64,000 nt of DNA from Betaproteobacteria bacterium UBA2592 (lineage in GTDB: Bacteria; Pseudomonadota; Gammaproteobacteria; Burkholderiales; Rhodocyclaceae). The position numbers and the translations under genes are program-made. This document shows, piece by piece, positions 1 to 8,339 of the stretch. How positions within the stretch are numbered: position 1 is the first letter of the stretch; every line of letters begins with the position of its first letter. Below the pieces are notes generated by a model. The model was not told where the DNA came from, searched no databases, and was given only the letters and a program-made list of their open reading frames with translations. The stretch is from positions 15,809 to 79,808 of the forward strand of contig DDKS01000037.1 of assembly GCA_002340095.1 (NCBI GenBank), in the 5' to 3' direction.

Positions 1-24
1 CACCGCCGCCCGGAGGGGGGCCCA

Positions 25-1056
25 GTGAACCGCCCCGGCGCGGCCAGCGGCCTGGCCTGGGGCGAGGCCCCCTTGCCCCGCCTGGCCGAACAGGCCGTGC
101 ACGAGGCGCTGGCAAAACTGGGCCGTGACCGGGCCGATGCCATCCTCCTCTACCTGACCCCGGACTTTGCCCGGGACCCTTCCCCCGCCCTGCGCGCCGC
201 CGCCCGGGCCGGGGCCTGCCTGCAGGTGACGGGCGGCCTGGTGCACCACCCCTTCACCGAACAGGAAGCCGTGCTGGACCATCCGGCCGCCGCCGCGCTG
301 GTTCTCAGCGACCTGCCCGACCTGCCCGCATCCCTCCCCCGGCTCACCTACCGCAGCCATCACCCGGCTGCCCGGCACCACTGGGAAGACGGCCCCCGCT
401 TCGGCATCGAATGCGCCCCCGGCCCCCTCTGGGCCCAGGGCCGCCTGCAGGAAGCCCACGAAGTCGGGCTCCCCCTGCCTGGCCTCACCGTGGAACTGGC
501 GACCTCCCACGGCCTGCAACTGCTGGCGCCGCCGCTGGAAATCACCGCCGCCCAGGCCCACCAGTTGCTGCAGGTGGGACACAGCCCGGCCCTGGAAAGC
601 CTGTGCCGCGCCCTGCCTCCCGAGCAGCGGGAGCGCCCCGCCCTGCACACCCTGTTTGTCGTGCCCCCGGCCGGCCCCCAGGCCGCCGTGCGGATCCTGG
701 AGGCCCTGCCCGACGGGCGGCTGATCCTGGCCACGCCGCTGCCCGTGGGCACTCCCATCACCTGGGCCGCCCGCCAGCCCCTGGCGGCGGAAACCGAACT
801 GCAAGGCCAGCTCCATGAGCTGGCAGAACGCTGCCCGGCCCCCCTGTTCGGCCTGATGTTCGCCTGTATCGGCCGGGGCCCCTGGTTCCACGGGGGTGAG
901 GAGCGCAATCTGAGTAGCTGGCAACAACGCTTTGCCCACCTTGATTTACCCTTGCTGGGCGCTTATGGTGACAGCCAGATCAGCCCCGGCGCCGAAGGCG
1001 GGGCCCGCCTGATCCACAACAGCGTCGTCACAGCCCTGATCCACCCTTCGACCTGA
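25..1056 (+). CDS. FIST-domain sensory protein
   Basis: Predicted 343-residue soluble protein resembling FIST N plus FIST C proteins, which are thought to bind small ligands in signal-transduction settings. The C-terminal third has the family pattern: FACIGRG near residue 280, then LLGAYGDSQISPG and a conserved HNS shortly before the end. No signal peptide or membrane segment is visible. The GTG start is chosen because GGAGG lies eight bases upstream, but the frame stays open to the window edge, so a start further upstream cannot be excluded. It is followed ten bases later by the DUF1841 gene, suggesting one transcript. Ligand unknown. Confidence 0.75.
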   Translation: MNRPGAASGLAWGEAPLPRLAEQAVHEALAKLGRDRADAILLYLTPDFARDPSPALRAAARAGACLQVTGGLVHHPFTEQEAVLDHPAAAALVLSDLPDLPASLPRLTYRSHHPAARHHWEDGPRFGIECAPGPLWAQGRLQEAHEVGLPLPGLTVELATSHGLQLLAPPLEITAAQAHQLLQVGHSPALESLCRALPPEQRERPALHTLFVVPPAGPQAAVRILEALPDGRLILATPLPVGTPITWAARQPLAAETELQGQLHELAERCPAPLFGLMFACIGRGPWFHGGEERNLSSWQQRFAHLDLPLLGAYGDSQISPGAEGGARLIHNSVVTALIHPST

Positions 1057-1065
1057 CCTGCCGAC

Positions 1066-1491
1066 ATGTTCACCCCATCCCGCGACGAAGTCCGCCGTTT
1101 TTTCTGCACTGCCTGGCAAAAGCACCAGAAACGCCTGCCCCTGGCCGGCGCCGAGGTGACTGCCGCCGACGTGGCGGCCCGCCACCCGGAATACCATGCC
1201 CTGCTCTCGGATTCCGAAGCCGCCCTGCAGGGGGAATGGACGCCCGAAGGCGGGGCCATGAATCCCTTCCTGCACCTTTCCCTGCACCTGGCCATCGCCG
1301 AACAGCTGTCCATCGACCAGCCCCCCGGCATCCGCAACGCCTTTGCCCGCCTCACCCGGCGCATGGATGCCCACGCCGCCGAGCATGTGCTGCTGGAATG
1401 CCTGGGGGAAGTGTTGTGGGCCGCCCAACAGCGGGGTGGGATGCCCGATAGCGACAGCTATCTCGAAAAGATCCTGCAACGCACCGCCTGA
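1066..1491 (+). CDS. DUF1841 family protein
   Basis: 141-residue cytosolic protein. The central segment MNPFLHLSLHLAI followed by EQLSIDQPPGI is the hallmark of the DUF1841 family, found mainly in beta- and gammaproteobacteria. The later HVLLECLGEVLWAAQQ helix and a conserved Y near the end also fit. Length matches the family. No function is established for it. It sits between the FIST-domain gene and the exported FecR-domain gene with short gaps, so it is probably cotranscribed with them. Confidence 0.85.
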   Translation: MFTPSRDEVRRFFCTAWQKHQKRLPLAGAEVTAADVAARHPEYHALLSDSEAALQGEWTPEGGAMNPFLHLSLHLAIAEQLSIDQPPGIRNAFARLTRRMDAHAAEHVLLECLGEVLWAAQQRGGMPDSDSYLEKILQRTA

Positions 1492-1515
1492 TTCGTGCAT
1501 CTGCCCGGAGTTCCC

Positions 1516-2199
1516 ATGCCCAAGCTGCCACGCCGATACTTCCTCAAACAATGGGCGGCCCTGCCCCTGGTGGCAGGGGGCCTGAGCGGGCTCGTCAGCC
1601 ATGCCCTGGCCAGTGGCGTCAATCCGGTGCCGCCCGGGCTGCACCGGCTCAAGGGCCAGGTCCGGGTAAACGGCCAGCCCGCCCGGGAAGGGATGCTGAT
1701 CCGCCCCGGCGACCGGATCGAAACGGGGACCGACGGCGAGGCGGTCTATGTGGTGGGCCGGAACGCCTACCTGCAACGGGCCGCCACCCTCGTGGAAATC
1801 AGCCTGCCGCCACCGGACAGCCCCCTCCTCACCGGCGGCCTGCGACTCCTGACCGGCAAGCTGCTCTCGGTATTCGGCAAGGGCGCCCAGCGCCTGGAAA
1901 CCAGCACGGCCACCATCGGCATCCGCGGCACCGGCTGCTACATGGAAGCCGAAGCGGAGCGGATGTACATCTGCCTCTGCTACGGCGAAGCCGACTACCT
2001 GCCCCGGGTGGCCCCGGACAAGGCCCGCTTCTTCAAGACCCACCACCACGAACAGCCGGTATGGATTTCGGCCAGTGACCGGGACAATCCCATCACTGCC
2101 GCCCCCATGATCAACCACACGGATGCGGAACTGGTGCTGCTCGAAAACCTGGTAGGCCGCTGGCCCCCGTTTTATGGCAAGGGCGGCCCGGTTTATTGA
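1516..2199 (+). CDS. Tat-exported FecR-domain protein
   Basis: 227 residues. The N-terminus carries a twin-arginine motif, RRYFLK, followed by a hydrophobic stretch and an ALA-type cleavage region, so periplasmic export by the Tat route is predicted. Residues about 40-150 form a FecR domain: GQVRVNG, IRPGDRIETG, and the characteristic TATIGIRGTGCY near residue 135. Such domains sense or transmit ligand signals in sigma/anti-sigma systems, but no ECF sigma gene is beside it. The ATG at 1516 is preferred to an upstream GTG at 1495 because CGGAG lies five bases before it. A bidirectional terminator follows. Confidence 0.75.
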   Translation: MPKLPRRYFLKQWAALPLVAGGLSGLVSHALASGVNPVPPGLHRLKGQVRVNGQPAREGMLIRPGDRIETGTDGEAVYVVGRNAYLQRAATLVEISLPPPDSPLLTGGLRLLTGKLLSVFGKGAQRLETSTATIGIRGTGCYMEAEAERMYICLCYGEADYLPRVAPDKARFFKTHHHEQPVWISASDRDNPITAAPMINHTDAELVLLENLVGRWPPFYGKGGPVY

Positions 2200-2204
2200 G
2201 ACAA

Positions 2205-2231
2205 AAACGGCGGGACCCGCCCGCCATTTTT
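2205..2231. terminator. Bidirectional intrinsic terminator
   Basis: GGCGGG (2209-2214) pairs with CCCGCC (2220-2225) across a five-base loop, flanked by an A-run on the left and a T-run on the right. It can terminate both the plus-strand FecR gene, which ends at 2199, and the convergent minus-strand gene ending at 2246. Confidence 0.8.
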
Positions 2232-2245
2232 GAAGCCCTACCGGA

Positions 2246-3028
2246 TCAGATCAGCTTGTTGGGAATCACATAATTGTTCTGGGTCATCAGATCGACGCCG
2301 CATTCGAGCTGCTCGACCCAATCGATGAAGTCCTTGACCGCCTTCTTTCCCACGAAGCGACAGCCGTGCTGGGGCACGATCTGCTCGATGTCCAGCTGGC
2401 GCACCATCTGGGCCCAGTAGCGGCAGACCTTGCCGCTGACGATGTAGCGCTTGTGGAAGGCCGTCATGTAAGGCACGTGGCTGGCGAAATCGGTGATGGC
2501 ATCGGAGGCCCGCTCGTGGGACACCAGGGAAGTCCCCAGGTCCCCGGTAAACAGGATCTTGGCCACCGGATCATAGAACTGGAAGTTGCCCTCGGCATGC
2601 ATGAAGTGGCCGGGCAGTGCCAGGATCTTGCACTGGCCCAGGCGGATGACGGCACCCTCGTCGGGGATGCCGATGATGCGCTCGGAGACGTCACGGCCAG
2701 TGGTGAAATGAGGCACGAAACGGGTCCACAGGGCGGAAATCATGACCTTGCAGTTGGAAGCCACGAACCACTTGTTGACCGAGGCGATGATGTCCGGGTC
2801 CGGATGGGAAGCCAGGATGTAGTCCAGATCCTTGGAGGAAAAGTACTTTTGCATGTCCATCAGCAGCCCCGTGTAGGTCATGTTCCCACCCGGATCGATC
2901 AGGGCACCATGGCCGCTGTCGGCGATCAGGAACTGGTTGCACTGCACTGCCAGATCGGTCTTTTCATCCACCAGATCGTAAAAGGCATGAACGATATGGT
3001 TACCATCGTTGTAAAGCTCAACAGCCAT
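2246..3028 (-). CDS. Stand-alone ODP-type di-iron metallo-beta-lactamase-fold protein
   Basis: 260-residue protein with the metallo-beta-lactamase fold of the oxygen-binding di-iron (ODP)/flavodiiron class but no flavodoxin domain. Candidate ligands are H75, D77 and D79 in HPDPD, H144 in PGHFMHAEGN, D163 in FTGDLG and H221 in PQHGC. The H144-x18-D163 spacing equals that of flavodiiron proteins, but the usual Glu of HxExD is Asp here. The family is known from Treponema ODP, which binds O2 and is linked to chemotaxis; that role is only an analogy here. Monocistronic, with a terminator downstream. Confidence 0.7.
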   Translation of the reverse strand: MAVELYNDGNHIVHAFYDLVDEKTDLAVQCNQFLIADSGHGALIDPGGNMTYTGLLMDMQKYFSSKDLDYILASHPDPDIIASVNKWFVASNCKVMISALWTRFVPHFTTGRDVSERIIGIPDEGAVIRLGQCKILALPGHFMHAEGNFQFYDPVAKILFTGDLGTSLVSHERASDAITDFASHVPYMTAFHKRYIVSGKVCRYWAQMVRQLDIEQIVPQHGCRFVGKKAVKDFIDWVEQLECGVDLMTQNNYVIPNKLI

Positions 3029-3101
3029 GATTTTCCCCAGAAAAGGACGGCATATTATCCATCATGAATGATCGTTGCGGTTGACCGGCATCAACCCCGC
3101 A

Positions 3102-4892
3102 TCAGGCCGAGCCCTCGTCCGCCGGTGGCGCCACCCGCACCACCTCCTCCAGGGAGGTGAGCCCCGCCGCCACCTTGAGGGCACCGGAAATACGCAAAGG
3201 CCGCATACCTTCCCGACAAGCCTGTTCCCGCACCCGGGCCACGTCGGTTTCCTTGCCCAACAGCTTGCGTAGTTCCGGACTCATCAGCAGCAACTCATAC
3301 ACCCCGACCCGGCCGCTGAAGCCGGTCATGCGGCACTCGAGGCAGCCGACCGGACGATAGATCTGCTGGGGTTCATTGGCCTTCCAGGGCAGCACCAGGT
3401 TGCGCCACACCTGCCGGTCGGTCTCCGTCATCGGCGTCGCCTTCTTGCAATGGGGGCAGAGGGTGCGCACCAGACGCTGGGCCATGACCCCGAGCAGGGT
3501 GGCATTGATGAGATAGGCCGGCATGCCCAGGTCCTGCAGCCGGGTAATGGCCGAAGGCGCATCGTTGGTGTGCAGGGTGGACAGCACCAGATGCCCGGTG
3601 AGCGCCGCCTGGATGGCCATCTCGGCCGTCTGGAGGTCACGGATCTCGCCGATCATGATGATGTCCGGATCCTGGCGCATCAGGGCGCGCACCCCTTCGG
3701 CAAAACCCATTTCCACCGCATGCTGGACCTGGACCTGATTGAAGGCCGGCTCCACCATCTCGATGGGGTCCTCGATGGTGCACACATTGACCTCGGGAGT
3801 GGCGAGCTGCTTCAGAGTCGAATAGAGGGTGGTGGTCTTGCCCGAGCCCGTGGGGCCTGTCACGAGGATGATGCCATTGGGCCTGGCCGTCATTTCCTGC
3901 CAGCGGCTCAGGTCCTCCTCGGAAAAACCGAGCTCCTTGAAGTCCCGCACCAGCACCTCGGGATCGAAGATGCGCATCACCAGCTTCTCGCCGAAGGCCG
4001 TGGGCAGGGTGGACAGCCGCAGCTCCACTTCGTCCCCATCCGGCATCCGGGTCTTGATGCGGCCATCCTGGGGCCGGCGCTTTTCGATCACATCCATGCG
4101 GCCAAGCAACTTGATGCGGCTGGTCATGGCGGTCATCACCGCCATGGGAATCTGATACACCTGATGCAGCACCCCGTCGATGCGAAAGCGCACGATACCC
4201 ATGTCGCGCCGGGGTTCGATGTGGATGTCGGAGGCTCGCTGGTCGAAGGCGTACTGCCAGAGCCAGTCCACGATATGGACGATGTGCTGGTCGTTGGCAT
4301 CGAGCTGGCGGTTGGTGCGCCCCAGTTCCACCAACTGCTCGAAACTGGAAAGACTGCCCCCCTGCCCACCTGCCTGGGCAGCCTTTTTCACCGACTTGGC
4401 CAGGTTGAAGAATTCCACCAGGTAACGGCTCACATCGGCCGGATTGGCCAGCACCCGACGGATCTTCTTCTTCAGGATCTGCTCCAGTTCCTTCTCCCAC
4501 TCGCGCAGGAAAGGTTCGGAGGTGGCAATCACCACTTCGCGCAGGTCGATGCCGATGGGCAGGATGGAGAAACGGGAGGCATAGGCGCTCGAGACCACGT
4601 CCGCCACACCGGTAAAATCGATCTTGAGGGGGTCGATATGCTGGTAAGGCAAGCCAACCCTGGCTGCCAGCCACTCGGTGAGGGACTCCAGATTCAGGAG
4701 TTTGCCCGGCGACGCCAGGCTACGCCACTTCTGCTCGGCGATCAGGATCAGGGGATGGGTGTTGCCCCCCTTGAGCTGGCGTTCCACCTTGAGGGCGTCC
4801 GCATCGGATCTGGCCACCATCCCGTCCGCCACCAGCCATTCCAGAACCTCGGGCAGGTTGAGGCGGTGCTCATGGGTGGGGAGGGAATTCAT
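3102..4892 (-). CDS. GspE/PilB-family secretion or pilus ATPase (orphan)
   Basis: 596-residue ATPase of type II secretion/type IV pilus assembly. An N-terminal MshEN-like region (about 10-170) precedes the catalytic core. Motifs seen: Walker A GPTGSGKTTT, Asp box TIEDPIE, Walker B DIIMIGEIRD, His box LVLSTLHTNDA, and a zinc-binding CPHC plus CLEC pair near the C-terminus. The ATG at 4892 is chosen because the extra 56 codons upstream are low-complexity and unlike the family. No pilin, platform protein or secretin gene lies nearby, so it may serve a pilus or secretion machine encoded elsewhere. It is not possible to say from sequence whether it is PilB or GspE. Confidence 0.82.
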   Translation of the reverse strand: MNSLPTHEHRLNLPEVLEWLVADGMVARSDADALKVERQLKGGNTHPLILIAEQKWRSLASPGKLLNLESLTEWLAARVGLPYQHIDPLKIDFTGVADVVSSAYASRFSILPIGIDLREVVIATSEPFLREWEKELEQILKKKIRRVLANPADVSRYLVEFFNLAKSVKKAAQAGGQGGSLSSFEQLVELGRTNRQLDANDQHIVHIVDWLWQYAFDQRASDIHIEPRRDMGIVRFRIDGVLHQVYQIPMAVMTAMTSRIKLLGRMDVIEKRRPQDGRIKTRMPDGDEVELRLSTLPTAFGEKLVMRIFDPEVLVRDFKELGFSEEDLSRWQEMTARPNGIILVTGPTGSGKTTTLYSTLKQLATPEVNVCTIEDPIEMVEPAFNQVQVQHAVEMGFAEGVRALMRQDPDIIMIGEIRDLQTAEMAIQAALTGHLVLSTLHTNDAPSAITRLQDLGMPAYLINATLLGVMAQRLVRTLCPHCKKATPMTETDRQVWRNLVLPWKANEPQQIYRPVGCLECRMTGFSGRVGVYELLLMSPELRKLLGKETDVARVREQACREGMRPLRISGALKVAAGLTSLEEVVRVAPPADEGSA

Positions 4893-4920
4893 GCAAAATG
4901 GGAAGGAAGGGGGTGAGAAA

Positions 4921-5463
4921 TTATAACACGGACATGGAAAGGACAGGCTCCATCCCGGCCCGCCATTGCTCCAGCTTGCGTGCGAACGGCAAGGTACAGG
5001 CCGGGCTCGAGGACGGCAGCACCCGGGTTTCCAGCCCCAGCCGCTCCAGCTGCGGCGCAAACCGCCCTGCCGTCTGCCCGTTGAAACAGACCCGCCTCAG
5101 CCCCGGCGCCCGGGCCACCAGACCGGCCAGGTCATTGGGCTCGCCGGCGCGGATATCCGCATCGAGCGCCCCGGGCCGGATACAGGCCTGATACACATCC
5201 CAGATACCGACGCCCCGCTCCAGCACCCGGACCGTGCGCTCCGGGTAAGGCAACTCGAACAGCGGCTCGCCAAGAATGGCGCCTACCAGTTTCCAGAAAT
5301 GGTTCTGGCGGTGGCCGTAATACTGCTGCGCCCGCAGGGAGGCCGGAGAGGGAAAGCTGCCCAGGATCAGAAGCCGTATCCGGGCATCGCAGATGGGTGC
5401 AAGGCCCGTCAGGCGGACCCCCGCCGCCGTTTCCGCTGTTTGTGACGCCTTGGATTTCGCCAT
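4921..5463 (-). CDS. DNA-deoxyinosine (hypoxanthine) glycosylase, UDG superfamily family 6
   Basis: About 180 residues. Removes deaminated bases, chiefly hypoxanthine, from DNA to start base-excision repair. Family signatures: GLAPI near the N-terminus, LILGSFPSPASL (active-site loop), QQYYGHRQNHFW containing the probable catalytic Asn, GIWDVYQAC, and a C-terminal LPSSSPA loop. Start is ATG 5463; an in-frame ATG at 5475 adds four residues, and no clear ribosome-binding site separates the two. The longer open frame upstream is Arg/Cys-rich and non-homologous. Probably transcribed alone. Confidence 0.8.
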   Translation of the reverse strand: MAKSKASQTAETAAGVRLTGLAPICDARIRLLILGSFPSPASLRAQQYYGHRQNHFWKLVGAILGEPLFELPYPERTVRVLERGVGIWDVYQACIRPGALDADIRAGEPNDLAGLVARAPGLRRVCFNGQTAGRFAPQLERLGLETRVLPSSSPACTLPFARKLEQWRAGMEPVLSMSVL

Positions 5464-5698
5464 GATGGATGGCATTGTGCGCTGAAACCGCAGCAACGGC
5501 CAGCAGCGGCAGGACGGCTGGCATCCTACTCGACATGGAGGCCGTGCGGAACACCTGGATTTCCAGCACCGCCGCGCCCCCCGGGACTGGTTTTCCCCCC
5601 TGGCCGGGCTCGCTTTTCTCGGTCCGGGAATCGACGCCATCCTTGCCCCCGCCCGAGCCCACAGCGCCCTGATCTGCCGCCTCGGGCCGCTGCCCTGA
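5464..5698 (+). other. Gap with a possible frameshifted small coding remnant
   Basis: No complete gene is supported here. Two overlapping plus-strand frames have coding-like, G/C-ending codons: one from ATG 5469 for about 36 codons, and one continuing in the next frame to a TGA at 5696-5698 (ending LICRLGPLP). They would join into a protein of about 76 residues if the six-C run at about 5577-5582 had one more C. I recognise no family. It could be a decayed gene, a sequencing error or chance. Confidence 0.25.
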
Positions 5699-5713
5699 TT
5701 CCCCTCTCCCCTG

Positions 5714-5745
5714 AAAAGCACAAGGCCGGCACCTGCCGGCCTTGT
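5714..5745 (-). terminator. Intrinsic terminator of htpG
   Basis: Perfect 12-bp inverted repeat (5720-5731 with 5734-5745) around a two-base loop. On the minus strand it is followed by a short T-run (5714-5717). It lies just past the htpG stop codon. Confidence 0.75.
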
Positions 5746-5766
5746 CGTTGCGAGGCGAAAACGGCC

Positions 5767-7686
5767 TTATTTGGCGGACAGGGCCAGCATCAGGTCGTTG
5801 ATACGCCTGACGAAGCTGGCCGGGTCGTCCAGTTGGCCACCTTCGGCCAGCAGAGCCTGCTCGAACAGCAGGCAGGCCCAGTCATCGAAGCGGGTTTCCT
5901 CGTACTTCAGGCGCTGCACGGCCGGGTGGTTCGGGTTGATTTCCAGGATGGGCTTCACGTCCGGCGCCTTCTGGCCGGCGGCCTTGAGGATGCGGGCCAG
6001 GTTGCCGGAAAGGTCGAACTCGTCGGACACCAGGCAGGAGGGAGAGTCGGTCAGCCGGTGGGTGACGCGCACGTCCTTGACCCGATCCCCCAGGGCTGCC
6101 TTGATTTTACCGAGCAGTTCCTTGTACTCGTCGGCGGCCTTCTCAGCCTCCTTCTTCTCTGCCTCGTCTTCCAGCTTGCCCAGGTCCAGGCAGCCCTTGG
6201 CGACGGATTGCAGGGGCTTGCCGTCGAATTCGGTGAGGTTGCCCACTACCCACTCGTCCACCCGGTCGGAGAGCAGCAGCACCTCGATACCCTTCTTGCG
6301 GAAGATTTCCAGATGCGGGCTGTTGAGCGCCGCCTTGAAGGAATCGGCGGTGACGTAGTAGATCTTCTCCTGGCCTTCCTTCATGCGGCCGATGTAATCC
6401 TTGAGGGACACGGTTTCATCCGGGGTGCCCGCATGGGTGGAGGCAAAGCGCAGCAGACCGGCGATCTTGTCCTTGTTGGCGAAGTCTTCGCCCACCCCCT
6501 CCTTGAGGACCTTGCCGAACTCACGCCAGAACCTGGCGTACTTTTCCTGCTCGGCCGGATCCTCGCTTTCGGCCAGGGATTCGAGCATGGACAACACCTT
6601 GCGGGTGCAACCATTGCGGATGGCCTCGATGTCCTTACTTTCCTGGAGGATTTCCCGGGATACGTTCAGGGGCAGATCAGCGGAATCCACCACCCCACGC
6701 ACGAAGCGCAGGTAGAGGGGCATCAGCTTTTCCGCGTCGTCCATGATGAAGACCCGTTTGACGTAGAGCTTGACCCCATGGCGGGCATTGCGGTCCCACA
6801 GGTCGAAGGGAGCACGGCCGGGAATGTAGAGCAGTTGGGTGTATTCCTGCTTGCCTTCCACCTTGGCATGCACCCAGGTGAGCGGGTCTTCGAAGTCATG
6901 GGCGACGTGCTTGTAGAACGCCTTGTACTGCTCGTCGGTGATGTCCGATTTGCTGCGGGCCCACAGGGCGCTGGCCTGGTTGACGGTCTCGTCCTCGCCG
7001 CTGGGCACCTGTTCCTTCTTTTCCTCGTCCCACTTCTCGCCGGCCATCAGGATGGGCAGGGTGATGTGGTCGGAGTACTTGCGGATGATGGATTTCAGGC
7101 GCCAGGCGTTGAGGAATTCGTCTTCCCCTTCGCGCAGGTGCAGGATCACGTCGGTGCCGCGACCGGCCTTCTCCACCATTTCCACGGAGAAGTCACCCTC
7201 GCCACTGGATTCCCAGCACACGGCCTGGTTGGCGGGCAGACCGGCACGGCGGGAAACCACGGTGACCTTGTCGGCAACGATGAAGGAGGAGTAGAAGCCG
7301 ACGCCGAACTGGCCGATCAGGTGGGCATCCTTGGCCTGATCGCCCGTCAGGGCGCTGAAGAACTCCTTGGTGCCGGACTTGGCGATAGTACCCAGATGGG
7401 CGATGGCCTCTTCCCGGGACAGGCCGATGCCGTTGTCGGAAACGGTGATGGTACGGGCTTCCTTGTCGAAGGAGACGCGGATTTTCAGCTCGGAATCATC
7501 GCCGTACAGGGCGGCGTTGTTGAGGGCCTCGAAGCGCAGCTTGTCGCAGGCATCGGAAGCGTTGGAGATCAGCTCCCGCAGGAAGATTTCCTTGTTGCTG
7601 TAGAGCGAGTGGATCATCAGATGCAGCAGTTGCTTCACTTCTGCCTGAAAACCCAGGGTCTCCTTGCTGGCCGTGCTGGCGGTCAT
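5767..7686 (-). CDS. htpG: Hsp90-family molecular chaperone HtpG
   Basis: 639 residues, typical for bacterial Hsp90. Homodimeric ATP-dependent cytosolic chaperone. The N-terminal GHKL ATPase domain shows ELISNASDACDKLR, DNGIGLSREEA and GQFGVGFYS. The middle domain includes LPLNVSREILQ with the catalytic Arg, and the C-terminal dimerisation domain follows. The ATG at 7686 has GGGAG upstream; the longer frame to 7758 runs back through the promoter. A consensus sigma-32 promoter lies 46-73 bases upstream, so heat-shock induction is expected. A terminator follows. Confidence 0.97.
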   Translation of the reverse strand: MTASTASKETLGFQAEVKQLLHLMIHSLYSNKEIFLRELISNASDACDKLRFEALNNAALYGDDSELKIRVSFDKEARTITVSDNGIGLSREEAIAHLGTIAKSGTKEFFSALTGDQAKDAHLIGQFGVGFYSSFIVADKVTVVSRRAGLPANQAVCWESSGEGDFSVEMVEKAGRGTDVILHLREGEDEFLNAWRLKSIIRKYSDHITLPILMAGEKWDEEKKEQVPSGEDETVNQASALWARSKSDITDEQYKAFYKHVAHDFEDPLTWVHAKVEGKQEYTQLLYIPGRAPFDLWDRNARHGVKLYVKRVFIMDDAEKLMPLYLRFVRGVVDSADLPLNVSREILQESKDIEAIRNGCTRKVLSMLESLAESEDPAEQEKYARFWREFGKVLKEGVGEDFANKDKIAGLLRFASTHAGTPDETVSLKDYIGRMKEGQEKIYYVTADSFKAALNSPHLEIFRKKGIEVLLLSDRVDEWVVGNLTEFDGKPLQSVAKGCLDLGKLEDEAEKKEAEKAADEYKELLGKIKAALGDRVKDVRVTHRLTDSPSCLVSDEFDLSGNLARILKAAGQKAPDVKPILEINPNHPAVQRLKYEETRFDDWACLLFEQALLAEGGQLDDPASFVRRINDLMLALSAK

Positions 7687-7731
7687 GTGTCTTTCTCCCA
7701 TGTGTGCGTGAATCGGAAACGATGGGAGGGG

Positions 7732-7759
7732 AAATGGGGATGGCACCCGGTATTTCAAG
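7732..7759 (-). promoter_or_regulatory. Sigma-32 (RpoH) promoter of htpG
   Basis: On the minus strand CTTGAAA (7759-7753), a 13-base spacer, and CCCCATTT (7739-7732) match the RpoH consensus exactly. The spacer length equals that of the grpE promoter in this window. Confidence 0.85.
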
Positions 7760-7773
7760 CCCCCCTGCCCGTC

Positions 7774-8334
7774 TCAGTCCAGCGCCTGGTAAACCACTTC
7801 GAGGATGTCGATCTCACGCACCCCGGCCGGGGTCTGGAAGCGCAGGCTGTCGCCCTCCCGGGACTTGATCAGGGCGCGCGCCAGGGGTGAGATCCAGCTG
7901 ATGCGCCCCCGGGCAGCGTCCGCCTCGTCGATACCGACGATGCTGTAGGTCTGGGTCTCGCTGCCGTCCCAGCACAGGGTGACGGTAGCGCCAAAGAAGA
8001 TCTGGTCGTTATCCCCCTGCAAGGTGGGGTCCACCACCTGGGCGTTGTCGATGCGCTTGCTGAGGAAACGGATACGCCGGTCGATCTCGCGCAGGCGCTT
8101 CTTGCCGTAGAGATAGTCGCCGTTTTCGGAACGGTCCCCGTTCGAGGCGGCCCAGGCCACCACTTCCACGATGCGGGGACGCTCGCGCTTGATGAGTTCT
8201 TCCTGCTCGGCCACCAGCCGGGCATAGCCGGCCGGGGTGATGTAATTCTTGCTGCCGGGCGGCAGCTTCAGGGCCGGGGAGAGATCGTCCTCGTCATCGT
8301 CCCCGGCGTCTTCCCGCATGAATGCCTTGCTCAT
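7774..8334 (-). CDS. greB: Transcription elongation factor GreB
   Basis: 186 residues. Binds RNA polymerase in the secondary channel and stimulates cleavage of backtracked RNA. The N-terminal coiled coil carries GDRSENGDYLYGKKRLREIDRR, where the acidic tip and YGKKR distinguish GreB from GreA. The C-terminal FKBP-like domain has GRISWISPLARAL. An acidic N-terminal extension (DDDEDD) precedes the fold. Start is the ATG at 8334, five bases after the stop of the small upstream gene, so translation is likely coupled. GreA is encoded separately in the window. Confidence 0.93.
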   Translation of the reverse strand: MSKAFMREDAGDDDEDDLSPALKLPPGSKNYITPAGYARLVAEQEELIKRERPRIVEVVAWAASNGDRSENGDYLYGKKRLREIDRRIRFLSKRIDNAQVVDPTLQGDNDQIFFGATVTLCWDGSETQTYSIVGIDEADAARGRISWISPLARALIKSREGDSLRFQTPAGVREIDILEVVYQALD

Positions 8335-8339
8335 CTGTC

